Shown: piece after piece, positions 1 to 8,883 of the stretch
How positions within the stretch are numbered: the stretch's first letter is position 1
How the letters are laid out: each line of letters begins with the position of its first letter
From: UBA2177 sp964452735
Lineage (GTDB): Bacteria; Patescibacteriota; Dojkabacteria; SC72
Direction of reading: 5' to 3'
NCBI GenBank assembly: GCA_964452735.1
Contig: CAYVNA010000005.1
Location: 1-46,954 of the forward strand
DNA: 46,954 nucleotides
Translations under genes and position numbers: made by a program
The notes under the pieces: model-generated
Seen by the model: the letters and a program-made list of their open reading frames with translations, nothing else
Database searches by the model: none
Told to the model about the DNA's origin: nothing

Positions 1-87
1 ATATCCCAAATAGTTAAATCCATTTCACTAGAATACTCTCTCTAACACTGCTATCATCCATTATCCATTAAATTAATAAATAATAAG

Positions 88-783
88 ATGGTAGAACTAC
101 ATCCAATACAAATGCTAATTCTAAGAGAATTACTATTTAATCCAAACTCCAAATTCACCAAATTAAACATCAAAGGCCTATCCTCTGATCATTTCTCATA
201 CCATGTAAATACACTAATTAAAGATGGATATGTTGTTAAGCAAGACCTTAAATACTCCCTCACAACAAAAGGAAAAGAATATGCCAATAGGATGGATACA
301 GACAATGCAAGTATTGAAAGACAACCAAAAGTAGCAGTAATGGTAGTAGGCATAAAGAAAGAAAAAGGAAAGAAATTACTCTTAGTTCAAAAAAGAACAA
401 AGGAACCATACTATGGATACAGTGGATTCATAACAGGAAAAATACGCTTTGGAGAAAAGGTATTAGAGACTGCAAAGAGAGAACTGAAAGAGGAAACAGG
501 TTTGGAATGTGAAGAGTTTCATTTAAAGAGAGTAGTACATAATCATGTAGTACTAAATGAAACAGGAGAGTTAGTTGAAGACAAAATGTTCTACATAGTA
601 ACTGCGATAAATCCAGTAGGGGATATGGTTGATACAAAATGTGGAGAGAATTCTTGGATAACAGAAAAAGAGTTTAATTCTTTAGAAAAGAAATACTATG
701 ATGAAGATAATATATATATGTATTCACAAGAAGAAAAGGACATGGATTTTGTAGAAGAGGTATACTTTATACAAGAGTTTTAA
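88..783 (+). CDS. Winged-helix / Nudix hydrolase fusion protein
   Basis: The protein has 231 aa. Residues 1-65 look like a small winged-helix DNA-binding domain (a helix-rich start, then a wing ending in YSLTTKGKEYA). Residues 80-225 are a Nudix hydrolase domain. The Nudix box is clear near residues 117-139 (GKIRFGEKVLETAKRELKEE then TGLE), with the REL and EE metal-binding residues present. Nudix enzymes split nucleoside diphosphates linked to another group; the substrate cannot be read from the sequence. An HTH-Nudix layout resembles regulators that sense ADP-ribose-type metabolites, or it may simply be a small housekeeping hydrolase. The start is ATG with no Shine-Dalgarno; a TAGAAT at 30-35 may be its -10 box. 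A NADAR gene follows after 16 nt, so the two are probably cotranscribed. Family confident, substrate unknown. Confidence 0.85.
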   Translation: MVELHPIQMLILRELLFNPNSKFTKLNIKGLSSDHFSYHVNTLIKDGYVVKQDLKYSLTTKGKEYANRMDTDNASIERQPKVAVMVVGIKKEKGKKLLLVQKRTKEPYYGYSGFITGKIRFGEKVLETAKRELKEETGLECEEFHLKRVVHNHVVLNETGELVEDKMFYIVTAINPVGDMVDTKCGENSWITEKEFNSLEKKYYDEDNIYMYSQEEKDMDFVEEVYFIQEF

Positions 784-799
784 ATTTAGTAATAAACAA

Positions 800-1270
800 A
801 TGTCTCATCCACAAGAACCTTCATTGAAAGGACAGATTTATTTCTATCCTCCAGAGTATTATGTTTTTGATAATTTTTCATCATTTCAAGTAGAATACAA
901 GGGGAAGATATTCCCTACATCGGAGCATGCATATCAATCAACAAAGTTTGTAGATACAGATCCTGAGTTAGCTGAAAGGATACGCAATACTAAATCCGCA
1001 CATGAAGCTTTTAAATTAGCACAAGAAAATGAAGGGAAGAAACCTAAGAATTGGGAGGATATTAAACTTAGTATTATGAAAGAGATTCTAACTTGCAAGG
1101 TTAATCAACATGAGTATGTAAAGAAGAAATTGATTCAATCTGGGGATAGAGAAATTGTGGAAGATTCTTGGAGAGATAGTTATTGGGGATGGGGTGAGAA
1201 TAGGGATGGAGAAAATCATTTGGGAAGATTATGGATGGAAGTTAGAGATGAGATACGGAATAAAGAATAA
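800..1270 (+). CDS. NADAR domain protein (YbiA-like N-glycosidase family)
   Basis: The 156-aa length is typical for a single NADAR domain. Recognisable pieces are FDNFSSF near residues 23-29, the TSEHAYQSTKF block near 40-50, and the C-terminal block YWGWGENRDGENHLGRLWME near 128-147. NADAR proteins hydrolyse N-glycosidic bonds: YbiA-type members act on early riboflavin pathway intermediates, and others remove ADP-ribose from guanine bases. Which activity applies here is not visible. It follows the HTH-Nudix gene by 16 nt on the same strand, which suggests a two-gene unit acting on ribosylated nucleotides. There is no Shine-Dalgarno before the ATG. Family call is strong; biological role is inferred. 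Confidence 0.88.
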   Translation: MSHPQEPSLKGQIYFYPPEYYVFDNFSSFQVEYKGKIFPTSEHAYQSTKFVDTDPELAERIRNTKSAHEAFKLAQENEGKKPKNWEDIKLSIMKEILTCKVNQHEYVKKKLIQSGDREIVEDSWRDSYWGWGENRDGENHLGRLWMEVRDEIRNKE

Positions 1271-1348
1271 TGCATATTATCATTTCTTCACATTACCACT
1301 ACCTTCCATAACAAGATCCTTTAGATCTCTCCCTTCTACCTTTGCTCT

Positions 1349-2386
1349 CTATTTCTTTTTAAATGTATGCATTCTTGACGCCATCTCGCCTAGTACTACT
1401 TCGATATCAACATCTCTAGCATTGATTCTGTATGGCTCCTTCTCCTGACTTACCCTCTTTGCTTCACCAACTGCTATACCAACAAGATTCACAGCTTGAT
1501 CATATTCAGATTCAGTTAATCCTATACTCTTAAAAAGTCTCGAGGCGTCATCATATGAAAGAACTCCGTTTATTTCCAAAAGGCTATGAGATCTCTCTGG
1601 GTTCATCAAAAGCTTTGGGAGAGCATATATCACATGTTCCCTAATCAAAGAGATTCCCTTACCTAAGATCGAGTTTGCAACATCTAAAGCCTCCAAACAA
1701 TAACTTCTTTCCCAACCTGCAAAACAGAATGGTCTTACTCTGCAACCAGCCATAAACTTACTAAGTAGCAGTTCTCTAATCTCTTCAGTTCTAAAAACAG
1801 AAACATCCAAATGATTCTCATACATTATTTCTAGAAGCCCTGCCTCATTCCCATAGAGCTTTGGTAATCCACCATCCATTCCCTCAAGTAGAAATGATTT
1901 CATCGTGAGCTGTAGTCCTTCTTGAATGTCTGGATCCTCTAAATCCTCCGGGGTTAAAAATGTTGATATTGTCCTTTTTATTGTCTCAAGATTAACTTCA
2001 AACCTCTTGCCCTTACGTTTATCTTTCTTGGATACCCATGCCTTTGGGATGTTTAAATAATCTGCAAGTATTCGCCTCGCAATAGGTCTTAATACAAGAA
2101 TATCTGGAGCAACCATTCCCTCCTTGAAATATGGATCATCTTTCTCCTTCATGAGACCTTCAAAGCTATCTAGAACACATGGAGAGCCAGCAAGATATAA
2201 TGGCAATTGACTAGTAATTAGAGAAACAAGCCTAGGATTCTTCATCTCTTCATTCTCGAAATCTTTTAGATAACCCTCCTTAGGATTGCTCAGTCGGGCA
2301 AGCCTTCCTTCAGGATCACTATATTTAAAGTCACGAATAGGAGAGACAGTCTGAGGATCCATAGATAAGATTGAATCATATTCCAT
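1349..2386 (-). CDS. Hypothetical protein, soluble, unknown function
   Basis: I do not recognise a family. From the ATG at 2386 it is 345 aa; a TTG at 2419 would add 11 residues. The ATG is preferred because a TATAAT (2409-2414 on the minus strand) lies inside the longer reading. A TTGACA is also present on the minus strand further upstream. There is no signal peptide or membrane segment. The middle is charged and helical, with a lysine/arginine patch (KKDKRKGKR) near residues 130-140. The C-terminal third contains an SYDDASRLFKSIGLTESEYDQ helix pair that could be a small helical binding module. It is convergent with the NADAR gene and divergent from the ASCH gene. Codon use looks native. Confidence 0.7.
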   Translation of the reverse strand: MEYDSILSMDPQTVSPIRDFKYSDPEGRLARLSNPKEGYLKDFENEEMKNPRLVSLITSQLPLYLAGSPCVLDSFEGLMKEKDDPYFKEGMVAPDILVLRPIARRILADYLNIPKAWVSKKDKRKGKRFEVNLETIKRTISTFLTPEDLEDPDIQEGLQLTMKSFLLEGMDGGLPKLYGNEAGLLEIMYENHLDVSVFRTEEIRELLLSKFMAGCRVRPFCFAGWERSYCLEALDVANSILGKGISLIREHVIYALPKLLMNPERSHSLLEINGVLSYDDASRLFKSIGLTESEYDQAVNLVGIAVGEAKRVSQEKEPYRINARDVDIEVVLGEMASRMHTFKKK

Positions 2387-2487
2387 AGGAGTTGTCTCAT
2401 AACATTTTATTATATTCAATATGTCACCATATGAAATGTTCTGTCAATTTGTATGTAGGGATATGAAACAACAATGATATCCTCTGA

Positions 2488-2493
2488 TATAAT
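2488..2493 (+). promoter_or_regulatory. -10 box TATAAT of a leaderless gene (ASCH)
   Basis: TATAAT is followed by AGGGG (5 nt) and then the ATG at 2499, so transcription would start at or beside the A of the start codon. There is no room for a ribosome binding site. Confidence 0.7.
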
Positions 2494-2498
2494 AGGGG

Positions 2499-2846
2499 AT
2501 GAACCACATTATGAAGCTTAATCCAAAAGCATTCGAAGCTGTAAAAGATGGATCAAAGATCTTTGAGGTTAGATTAAACGATGAGAAAAGGAAACTCATA
2601 AAAGTAGGGGACCACATAACCTTTCAGAAGCTTCCATCCTTAGAAAAAGACCTTTTGGTTGTTGTAAAAGATATTTTGAAAGAAAAAACTTTCGAAAAAC
2701 TCTTTTCTCTTTTCCCTCCATCCTTAGCAGGATGGGAAGAAAATTCAAGCCCTAAGAAATGTGCAACCGATATGCGAAAATATTATAGTAAGGAGGAGGA
2801 AAGACGTAACGGAGTAGTAGCTATAAAAATAGTGCTGGTTAACTAA
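2499..2846 (+). CDS. ASCH-domain protein
   Basis: This 115-aa protein starts with the typical ASCH pattern: MKLNPKAFEAVKDGSKIFEVRLN (residues 5-27), then a GDHITF strand and a C-terminal VVAIKIVLV strand. ASCH domains have a PUA-like beta barrel and are thought to bind or act on RNA or modified nucleosides; some are amidohydrolases acting on acetylated cytidine. The EVRLNDEKR segment matches the conserved E-x-R region. The exact target is unknown. The gene has its own leaderless-type promoter. Its stop overlaps by 4 nt the stop of the convergent kinase gene on the other strand. Confidence 0.8.
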   Translation: MNHIMKLNPKAFEAVKDGSKIFEVRLNDEKRKLIKVGDHITFQKLPSLEKDLLVVVKDILKEKTFEKLFSLFPPSLAGWEENSSPKKCATDMRKYYSKEEERRNGVVAIKIVLVN

Positions 2847-3853
2847 TCAAATAACTCATCAACATATTCCTCAAAACTACTATCATAGAACCTCAACATA
2901 GAATATTCATTTTTCAAAAAACAATCAACCCTATTACTATTGTTAACATAATGCTCCTTTATTATCCAAAAGGAATATGCCTTCTTTAGAAAAAATATCA
3001 ATAGACCTCCACAAACCTCCTCCTTAGAAATAGGATATATACTATTATACTCATTGAAAAACATCTTTGCGTTAGAAATATCACCATCCGTATAGCTATC
3101 CTGCAGACATACAAAATCAATTGCCCTAACTAATTCAACAGAACGTGGAGATAAACAGGTTTTTTCAAAATCAAACACATTTATGATCCTATCTGTATCA
3201 TTATCAAAAAATACATTCCTCTCATGATAATCACCATGAATCAAATGCTCTTCCCCAGCAAATATGTCTTCGACCTTAACCCTATATTTATGAGCTATAT
3301 CATTCTTAATCCTCAAATCATCCAGAATCATTTTATCAAAGGTGTTTTTATTTTCTATTTCAGAAATCAGAGGATGGAAGTGAGAATATTTCTCTTCAAA
3401 GCTATCAATCTCCCAACTGTTCTTCTTTCTGAAAGCTATTTCTTTAGGATAGTCTCTCCCAACAATATGCATTTGAGCAAGCAATCTTGCTAGAGATTTG
3501 ATCTCCTTTTTTGATATATTTTCTCTAGAAACACTTCTGCCCTCTATGAAAGGGAATAGGGCATAGGTGAATTCTTCAAAGAGGAATAAGGTATCATTAT
3601 TTAGGTTCTTCAATGGCAATATTACTGGGATATTGTGTTCACTAAAGAAGAATTTTGAGTTATGAACTTTGTTAATGTCAATCTTCTCTTCCTGCCTGTA
3701 TCTCTTTAGGAAATACTTTTTATCCTTCTTACCAATAATATAGTTTTGCGCTAAGAAACCTCCTTCTACACCACCAATATATTTAATATCCTTTTCCAAA
3801 GAATAGATACGTTGAACATACTCTAATACATTGTCGATATTCTCTGTGACCAT
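2843..3853 (-). CDS. Aminoglycoside phosphotransferase / homoserine kinase-like (APH fold) kinase
   Basis: The 336 aa have a protein-kinase-like fold of the APH/choline kinase superfamily. Visible features are the YFLKRYR lysine strand near residues 47-53 (ATP binding), the catalytic loop LIHGDYHERNVFFD near 203-216, and the metal-binding INVFDFEKT near 224-232. The family phosphorylates small hydroxyl compounds such as aminoglycosides, homoserine or choline; a metabolic role is more likely than drug resistance, but the substrate cannot be told. The ATG at 3853 sits 5 nt behind TAGAAT (3859-3864 on the minus strand), a leaderless start. The neighbouring minus-strand genes have their own promoters, so this is probably a single-gene unit. 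Confidence 0.82.
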   Translation of the reverse strand: MVTENIDNVLEYVQRIYSLEKDIKYIGGVEGGFLAQNYIIGKKDKKYFLKRYRQEEKIDINKVHNSKFFFSEHNIPVILPLKNLNNDTLFLFEEFTYALFPFIEGRSVSRENISKKEIKSLARLLAQMHIVGRDYPKEIAFRKKNSWEIDSFEEKYSHFHPLISEIENKNTFDKMILDDLRIKNDIAHKYRVKVEDIFAGEEHLIHGDYHERNVFFDNDTDRIINVFDFEKTCLSPRSVELVRAIDFVCLQDSYTDGDISNAKMFFNEYNSIYPISKEEVCGGLLIFFLKKAYSFWIIKEHYVNNSNRVDCFLKNEYSMLRFYDSSFEEYVDELFD

Positions 3854-3858
3854 ATGGA

Positions 3859-3864
3859 ATTCTA
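3859..3864 (-). promoter_or_regulatory. -10 box TAGAAT, leaderless start of the APH-like kinase
   Basis: On the minus strand TAGAAT is followed by TCCAT (5 nt) and the ATG at 3853. Confidence 0.65.
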
Positions 3865-3894
3865 CTACATTTCTATTTTAAGGAGAATAATTAG

Positions 3895-4527
3895 CTACAA
3901 TATGCTTCTTATTCTCTCTATCGCAAGTGGCATATTTCTTCTTCCTTGTCCTACAGGATAGTATGTAGGGTATATATCATAGCTCAAGAGAGATTCTTTC
4001 TTCATTCCCCCGTAGTTACTAACACTGATATTTTTCCCAAGAATCAATGATGATACCTGATTTCCAAAGGTTATAATTTTACAAGGATTAACAATCTCTA
4101 TCTCTTTGTACATGAGATCCAAATATTCTTTGAATATACGATTAGACAATGGCCTAGCATCGGTTTGTGTACATTTTGCCAAATTCGTTATATATACTCC
4201 CTTCATAGATATCTCAGAGTAAAGGATATGGGAGAATTCAGGGTTCCAGTCTTGAGGAGAAAATTTTTTAATTTGGGAATATATCTCCTTAGGTAGAAAA
4301 CCTAGATCGTGGAATATGTCCCAAACTTGCTTAGTACCTAGCCAGGGTGCACGAATACCTTTCCAGGCTAAGCTAGACGAGACATTTCTCCCTGTTGGAT
4401 TCATGAAGATAAACATTATGTTTGGATCTCTAATACAGCCTGCACCATATATGGAAGAGAGGATTGGATCCCCATATTTCTTCTGAAGTTTGTCATATTC
4501 ACTGTGGAGAGAACATATTTGTAGCAT
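3895..4527 (-). CDS. Uracil-DNA glycosylase superfamily-like protein
   Basis: The 210 aa show the pattern of the uracil-DNA glycosylase superfamily: a motif-1-like IMFIFMNPTGRN near residues 37-48, VYITNLAKCTQTDARPLSNR near 110-129 (resembling the N-x-v-k-C segment of family 4/5-type enzymes), the ITFGNQVSSLIL helix near 153-164, and a C-terminal YPVGQGRRN loop where UDGs have an HPS/HPA loop. The His of that last loop is replaced, so the enzyme may be atypical or act on another base. The family removes damaged bases from DNA. There is no Fe-S cysteine set. The start is supported by TATAAT 8 nt upstream. Confidence 0.7.
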   Translation of the reverse strand: MLQICSLHSEYDKLQKKYGDPILSSIYGAGCIRDPNIMFIFMNPTGRNVSSSLAWKGIRAPWLGTKQVWDIFHDLGFLPKEIYSQIKKFSPQDWNPEFSHILYSEISMKGVYITNLAKCTQTDARPLSNRIFKEYLDLMYKEIEIVNPCKIITFGNQVSSLILGKNISVSNYGGMKKESLLSYDIYPTYYPVGQGRRNMPLAIERIRSIL

Positions 4528-4535
4528 ATATGGCT

Positions 4536-4541
4536 ATTATA
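4536..4541 (-). promoter_or_regulatory. -10 box TATAAT of the UDG-like gene
   Basis: On the minus strand TATAAT is followed by 8 nt and the ATG at 4527. The leader can be at most 1-3 nt. Confidence 0.6.
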
Positions 4542-4554
4542 CACGAAGAAAGTA

Positions 4555-5091
4555 CTATTTCTTTAGAATATTCTTCATAATAAAGTTTTTCCTCCAGTTG
4601 GTATCAGGAATTGGATATATATCCTTATCCTCACTAGACAATCTATCATAGAAGTCTATCCAGAAATCACACTCGGGATATGAAGAGTTGCTTCTGTTCT
4701 CACAAGGTTTCCCATGGTATTTGTAATTAATCATAACCTGAGGATTCTCGAGAATACTTGAGTGGGTCGTCGTTACAGCCTTTAATCTACAATCCTGCCC
4801 TCCTTCATTTGGAAAAGAATGCAATATGAAGATAAAATCCGTTTCTGGGTTATAACCACAAGAGGAGCCTGCTGTTAGATAATGCTCCGGATTAAAAACT
4901 TCCTTCCAAAAAGTATCCTTCCTTTTACTATTACCACTTAGATAATTGGTCAAGGTTTTCTTAGGTGCAAATGAAACAATTGGGTAATTAGCTTCTTGCC
5001 AATCTTGCTCCGTTAGAGAAGTTAGCATCACAGAGATATCGGACACATCACTCCTCGCATCCTGCAGAGTATTCATTTCTTCTACATTCAT
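4555..5091 (-). CDS. Hypothetical protein, unknown function
   Basis: No family is recognised. The reading frame could start at an ATG at 5097, but that lies only 1 nt behind a TATAAT (5099-5104, minus strand). The second in-frame ATG at 5091 lies 7 nt behind it, which matches the leaderless spacing used throughout this window, so I choose 5091 (178 aa). The protein is soluble, without signal or membrane segment. It contains several Trp/Tyr-rich stretches (FWKEVFNPEHYLTAG, ECDFWIDFYDRL) and four cysteines spread along the middle. It lies just upstream of the UDG-like gene on the same strand, which has a separate promoter. Confidence 0.65.
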   Translation of the reverse strand: MNVEEMNTLQDARSDVSDISVMLTSLTEQDWQEANYPIVSFAPKKTLTNYLSGNSKRKDTFWKEVFNPEHYLTAGSSCGYNPETDFIFILHSFPNEGGQDCRLKAVTTTHSSILENPQVMINYKYHGKPCENRSNSSYPECDFWIDFYDRLSSEDKDIYPIPDTNWRKNFIMKNILKK

Positions 5092-5098
5092 GTCCATG

Positions 5099-5104
5099 AT
5101 TATA
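5099..5104 (-). promoter_or_regulatory. -10 box TATAAT that decides the start of the 4555-5091 gene
   Basis: The hexamer is 1 nt from the first ATG and 7 nt from the second. RNA polymerase would start too far downstream to include the first ATG, so the second is the likely start. Confidence 0.65.
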
Positions 5105-5187
5105 CCCCCTAACTATACACAAAGTCCACATTTCTCCATACTAGAGCTTCTTTTTAGACCAATTGTGTGATAGAATTACACCTTCAT

Positions 5188-7083
5188 ATGCCTAATTCCC
5201 ATATTGAAAAACAAAACTTAAGAAACATAGCTATTATCGCGCACGTAGACCACGGGAAAACAACCCTGGTAGACGCCTTTATGAAGCAAACCCACCTCTT
5301 CAGAGAGAATGAGGAAGAGATGAGCCAAACAAGAATATTGGATGTAGGGGAATTGGAGAAAGAGAAAGGTATTACCATAAATGCTAAGAACATATCCATT
5401 AAATACAAAGGTGTAAAGATAAATATAATTGATACACCAGGACACGCAGATTTCGGTGGAGAAGTAGAAAGAACACTAAACATGGCAGATAGCTGCCTTC
5501 TTCTTGTAGATGCAAAAGAAGGAACTATGCCTCAAACAAAATTTGTCTTGAAGAAGGCACTAGAGCTAGGATTACGACCCGTTGTTTTGATAAACAAGAT
5601 TGACAAAAAGCTAGCGAATATAGAGAAAACAACATCTAAGATACAAGATCTCTTCCTCAACTTAGCAACGTCGGAAGACCAGTTAGATTTCAAGATATTC
5701 TATGGTATTGCTAGAGAAGGTAAGATCTGGGATAGAATCCCTGATGGTGATCTCACTATCCCAAATAGCATAGATGGTGATCTCACACCAATTCTCGAGG
5801 AGATTGTAAATGAACTTCCATCTCCTAAAGGAGAAGAGAGCGATCCATTTCAGATGCAGATAACATCTGTTGAATACAATGAGCATCTAGGAAGATATCT
5901 CATTGGAAAGATTGCAAATGGGAAGGTAAATATTGATGATCCGATTGTGTTAGTTTCGAATAAGGAAGGTTTTGAAAAGAAACAGGGTAGGGTGCGAGAA
6001 CTCTTCATAAAAGAGGGCCTAAAATGGGAAAAGGTATCTTCCGCATCTGTAGGGGAAATCATTGCCTTAACGGGGATAGAATCAACAGATATTGGAGCAA
6101 CGGTTTGTTCCTTAGATAAACCTGAACCCCTTCCAGAGATAAAAATAACTCCTCCATCTGTGAGGGTTAAATTTTCTGCAAATACATCACCTTTCGTTGG
6201 TAGAGAGGGAACATTAGTAACTGCAAAGCAATTGCAACAGAGGTTAGAACAGGAGAAGAACCTAAATATTAGTCTTGATATTAAGAATAATGGAAGTAAT
6301 AGTTATTTTGTTGCAGGGAGAGGAGAACTACAATTAGCAATCCTCGTCGAGCAATTAAGAAGAGAGGGTTACGAATTTGAATTGGGAAAACCTGAGGTAA
6401 TACTGCAAGAGATAGAAGGTATCAAATGTGAACCAATGGAAGAATTGACTATAGATGCCCCAGAAGAGTACTTCAGTACAATAACCCAGGAGGTTAATGA
6501 GAGGAATGGTAAGCTTGTAAATATCGAGAACGAGGAAGGACAAAATAGATATGTATTCCACATATTAACTAGAAACTTGATAGGGTTACACCGAATCCTC
6601 ATGACGGCAACAAAAGGTACAGCTGTGGTTAACAGCTATATTATTGATTATGTACCTCACGAGAAAAGCTCTGAATTGTTTAGAAAGGGTGCAATTATCT
6701 CTTCCGAAACTGGCACTGCATTAGCATACTCCCTCATGAGCATACAGGATAGAGGAAAGTTATTCATAGAAGGTTCTATAGAAGTATATGAAGGAATGAT
6801 AATTGGAATAAACAATCATGAGAATGACTTAGAGGTAAATCCTTGCAAAGCTCGACATAAGACAAATGTTAGAATGTCACATGCAGAAGTAACAGAAATA
6901 GCCCTAAAAGCACCTCTGTCATTAACCATAGAATATGCGCTATCTTTCATTAAGGACGACGAACTCATTGAGGTAACTCCAAAGAATATAAGATTAAGGA
7001 AGAAGCTTTTGACAAGTACCCAAAGGACATGGTCAAAAAGAAGGAACCTTACAGCATACGCGAAAGAACACTTGGATAGTTAA
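5188..7083 (+). CDS. typA: Translational GTPase TypA/BipA
   Basis: The 631 aa match the BipA/TypA family (about 605 aa). From the ATG at 5188 the GTPase domain begins at once: G1 AHVDHGKTT, then DTPGHADFGGEVER (G3) and NKID (G4). It is followed by the EF-Tu-like domain 2 (about 220-310), two EF-G-like domains, and the BipA-specific C-terminal domain (HENDLEVNPCKARHKTNVR, as in the family). TypA binds the ribosome and helps late assembly of the 50S subunit under stress. A GTG at 5167 is in frame but lies upstream of a TAGAAT (5171-5176), so the ATG at 5188 is chosen; the leader would be only a few nt. Its TAA stop abuts the stop of the convergent ABC transporter gene with no gap. Confidence 0.95.
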   Translation: MPNSHIEKQNLRNIAIIAHVDHGKTTLVDAFMKQTHLFRENEEEMSQTRILDVGELEKEKGITINAKNISIKYKGVKINIIDTPGHADFGGEVERTLNMADSCLLLVDAKEGTMPQTKFVLKKALELGLRPVVLINKIDKKLANIEKTTSKIQDLFLNLATSEDQLDFKIFYGIAREGKIWDRIPDGDLTIPNSIDGDLTPILEEIVNELPSPKGEESDPFQMQITSVEYNEHLGRYLIGKIANGKVNIDDPIVLVSNKEGFEKKQGRVRELFIKEGLKWEKVSSASVGEIIALTGIESTDIGATVCSLDKPEPLPEIKITPPSVRVKFSANTSPFVGREGTLVTAKQLQQRLEQEKNLNISLDIKNNGSNSYFVAGRGELQLAILVEQLRREGYEFELGKPEVILQEIEGIKCEPMEELTIDAPEEYFSTITQEVNERNGKLVNIENEEGQNRYVFHILTRNLIGLHRILMTATKGTAVVNSYIIDYVPHEKSSELFRKGAIISSETGTALAYSLMSIQDRGKLFIEGSIEVYEGMIIGINNHENDLEVNPCKARHKTNVRMSHAEVTEIALKAPLSLTIEYALSFIKDDELIEVTPKNIRLRKKLLTSTQRTWSKRRNLTAYAKEHLDS

Positions 7084-8874
7084 TTAAGCAACTTGTTTAG
7101 AATACATCTGGGCATATAGACCATTATTCTTCATTAGACTACCATGATCACCATCTTCAGCTATACATCCATCTTCTATAACAATGATTCTCTTCGCCTT
7201 TCGAACAGTAGCAAACCTATGAGAAACAATTATTGTAGTTCGATCTTTTGCATTCATCCTAATATTTTCAAAAATCTTCTCCTCAGAAATACTATCAACA
7301 GCACTAGTAGGTTCATCCAATATTAATAGCTTAGCATTTCTAAAGAATGCACGCGCTATTGCAAGCTTTTGCCATTGACCACCAGAAAGCTGAATCCCTC
7401 CTTTAATTTCCCTACTCAGAAATGTCTTGTATCCCTGCTTTAAGGCCATTATTGTATCGTGCACATCAGCATCTTTTGCTGCTTTACGAACATCATCAAA
7501 TCTATTATTCTCTACGTCCCCAACGAAAATATTATCCTCAACCATGATGCCCAATTGATTAAATGATTGAGATAAAATACCGATGAGTTTGTAATACGAT
7601 TTTAGATCTAGTTCCTTAATATTCGTTCCATTAACAAAGATATCACCCTGTTGTGGATCGTATATTCTAAGAATTAGCTTAATAATGGTGCTCTTTCCCG
7701 CGCCATTCTTCCCAACAAGTGCAATATCTTCATCTTTCGCAACTTTGAAACTAATATCCTTCAATATCCACTTCTTTGTCTTCGGATATCTGAAACTCAC
7801 ATTCCGAAATTCTAAAGACAGACCATCTGATACTCCCTCGACCTTTTTATTACCATCTACAAGAGAATTCTCCCAGTTGATGACATTGTAGAAGGTCTGA
7901 AGAACCTTTTTGTTACCCCATACAGAAGAAAGTTTGTATAACAACGTAGAGACATCTCCATTGAACTTTTGATATGCTGTGATTACAAAAGTTAGCATAC
8001 CAACGGATAGATTACCTTCAAATACAGCCTTTATTGAAAACAAGAGTACAAAGATATGTGCAACATTCGTCATGAAAGAGGCTAGGGTAGACCAAGAGTA
8101 TCTGCTAATATAATTTTTCTTGAACTTCTCTATGAACTTCTTGTTAATATCCATTGCTTTATCTAACAGATACCTTCCATATTTGAATACATAGACTTCC
8201 TGAAGCCTTTCAAAATTACTGTCCCACAAAACACTTCTGTAACTAGAATATTTTATCTTCTCCTCGCCCTTATCACTCCATATGCCCCATACTTTTCTTC
8301 CAAATCTGAAAACTATTAACGCAGATGGTATCGTAGAGAAGAATGCTAATACTGACAAAAGAGGTATCTGTGAATAAAGAGCAATGAAAGAGATTATTAC
8401 TACAGGGAGGATAGATACCGATTCTAGGAATTCATAGAAGGAATGTATTATATAATGGGAATTCCAATTCAGATTCTCCTTCTGGTTAACAAAATCAGGA
8501 TCTTCGTATGCCTTTGGTTCTATCTTGATATATTTCTTCAAATATACCTCATCCGCAAGATATGGAACCCATAGATCGATCATGCTGTCAACGTATTGGA
8601 AAAGGTTATTAACTATTGTCCATAGAGATGCAACAATTGCAAATAGTACTACTGTTGGAAATACCACCTCAAAACCCTCTCCATTATTTACAGCCTCAAT
8701 ACTTATATCTATAACTCTCGCAAGAAGATAGCTTGTTACCAATGGGTATATGTTGGAGAGAAACAATAGCACTATATAGCCAATTACCTGCCATGCATAA
8801 TTAGTCCTAACATAATAGGATTGAAATACAAAGTATAGCAAGCTAAGTATGTTTTTATCATTACTCTTTTTCAT
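7084..8874 (-). CDS. ABC exporter, fused membrane and ATPase domains
   Basis: The 596 aa are a half-size ABC exporter. Residues 1-310 form a transmembrane domain with about six helices. The C-terminal nucleotide-binding domain has Walker A GKNGAGKST, signature LSGGQWQKLAIARA, Walker B KLLILDEPTSAVDS and the switch His in TIIVSHR. It would work as a dimer exporting a lipid, peptide or drug; the substrate is not visible and no biosynthetic partner is adjacent. A TTG at 8904 would add 10 residues. I prefer the ATG at 8874 because the extended -10 box TGGTATAAA (8884-8889 plus TGG) lies between the two. It shares a symmetrical divergent promoter with the YbaK-type gene. Confidence 0.9.
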   Translation of the reverse strand: MKKSNDKNILSLLYFVFQSYYVRTNYAWQVIGYIVLLFLSNIYPLVTSYLLARVIDISIEAVNNGEGFEVVFPTVVLFAIVASLWTIVNNLFQYVDSMIDLWVPYLADEVYLKKYIKIEPKAYEDPDFVNQKENLNWNSHYIIHSFYEFLESVSILPVVIISFIALYSQIPLLSVLAFFSTIPSALIVFRFGRKVWGIWSDKGEEKIKYSSYRSVLWDSNFERLQEVYVFKYGRYLLDKAMDINKKFIEKFKKNYISRYSWSTLASFMTNVAHIFVLLFSIKAVFEGNLSVGMLTFVITAYQKFNGDVSTLLYKLSSVWGNKKVLQTFYNVINWENSLVDGNKKVEGVSDGLSLEFRNVSFRYPKTKKWILKDISFKVAKDEDIALVGKNGAGKSTIIKLILRIYDPQQGDIFVNGTNIKELDLKSYYKLIGILSQSFNQLGIMVEDNIFVGDVENNRFDDVRKAAKDADVHDTIMALKQGYKTFLSREIKGGIQLSGGQWQKLAIARAFFRNAKLLILDEPTSAVDSISEEKIFENIRMNAKDRTTIIVSHRFATVRKAKRIIVIEDGCIAEDGDHGSLMKNNGLYAQMYSKQVA

Positions 8875-8883
8875 CTTGTTGAT

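Noticed and set aside
1155..1448. Plus-strand open frame between NADAR and the next gene
   Set aside because: It overlaps the end of the NADAR gene in another frame and the opposite-strand gene, and has no protein-like pattern.
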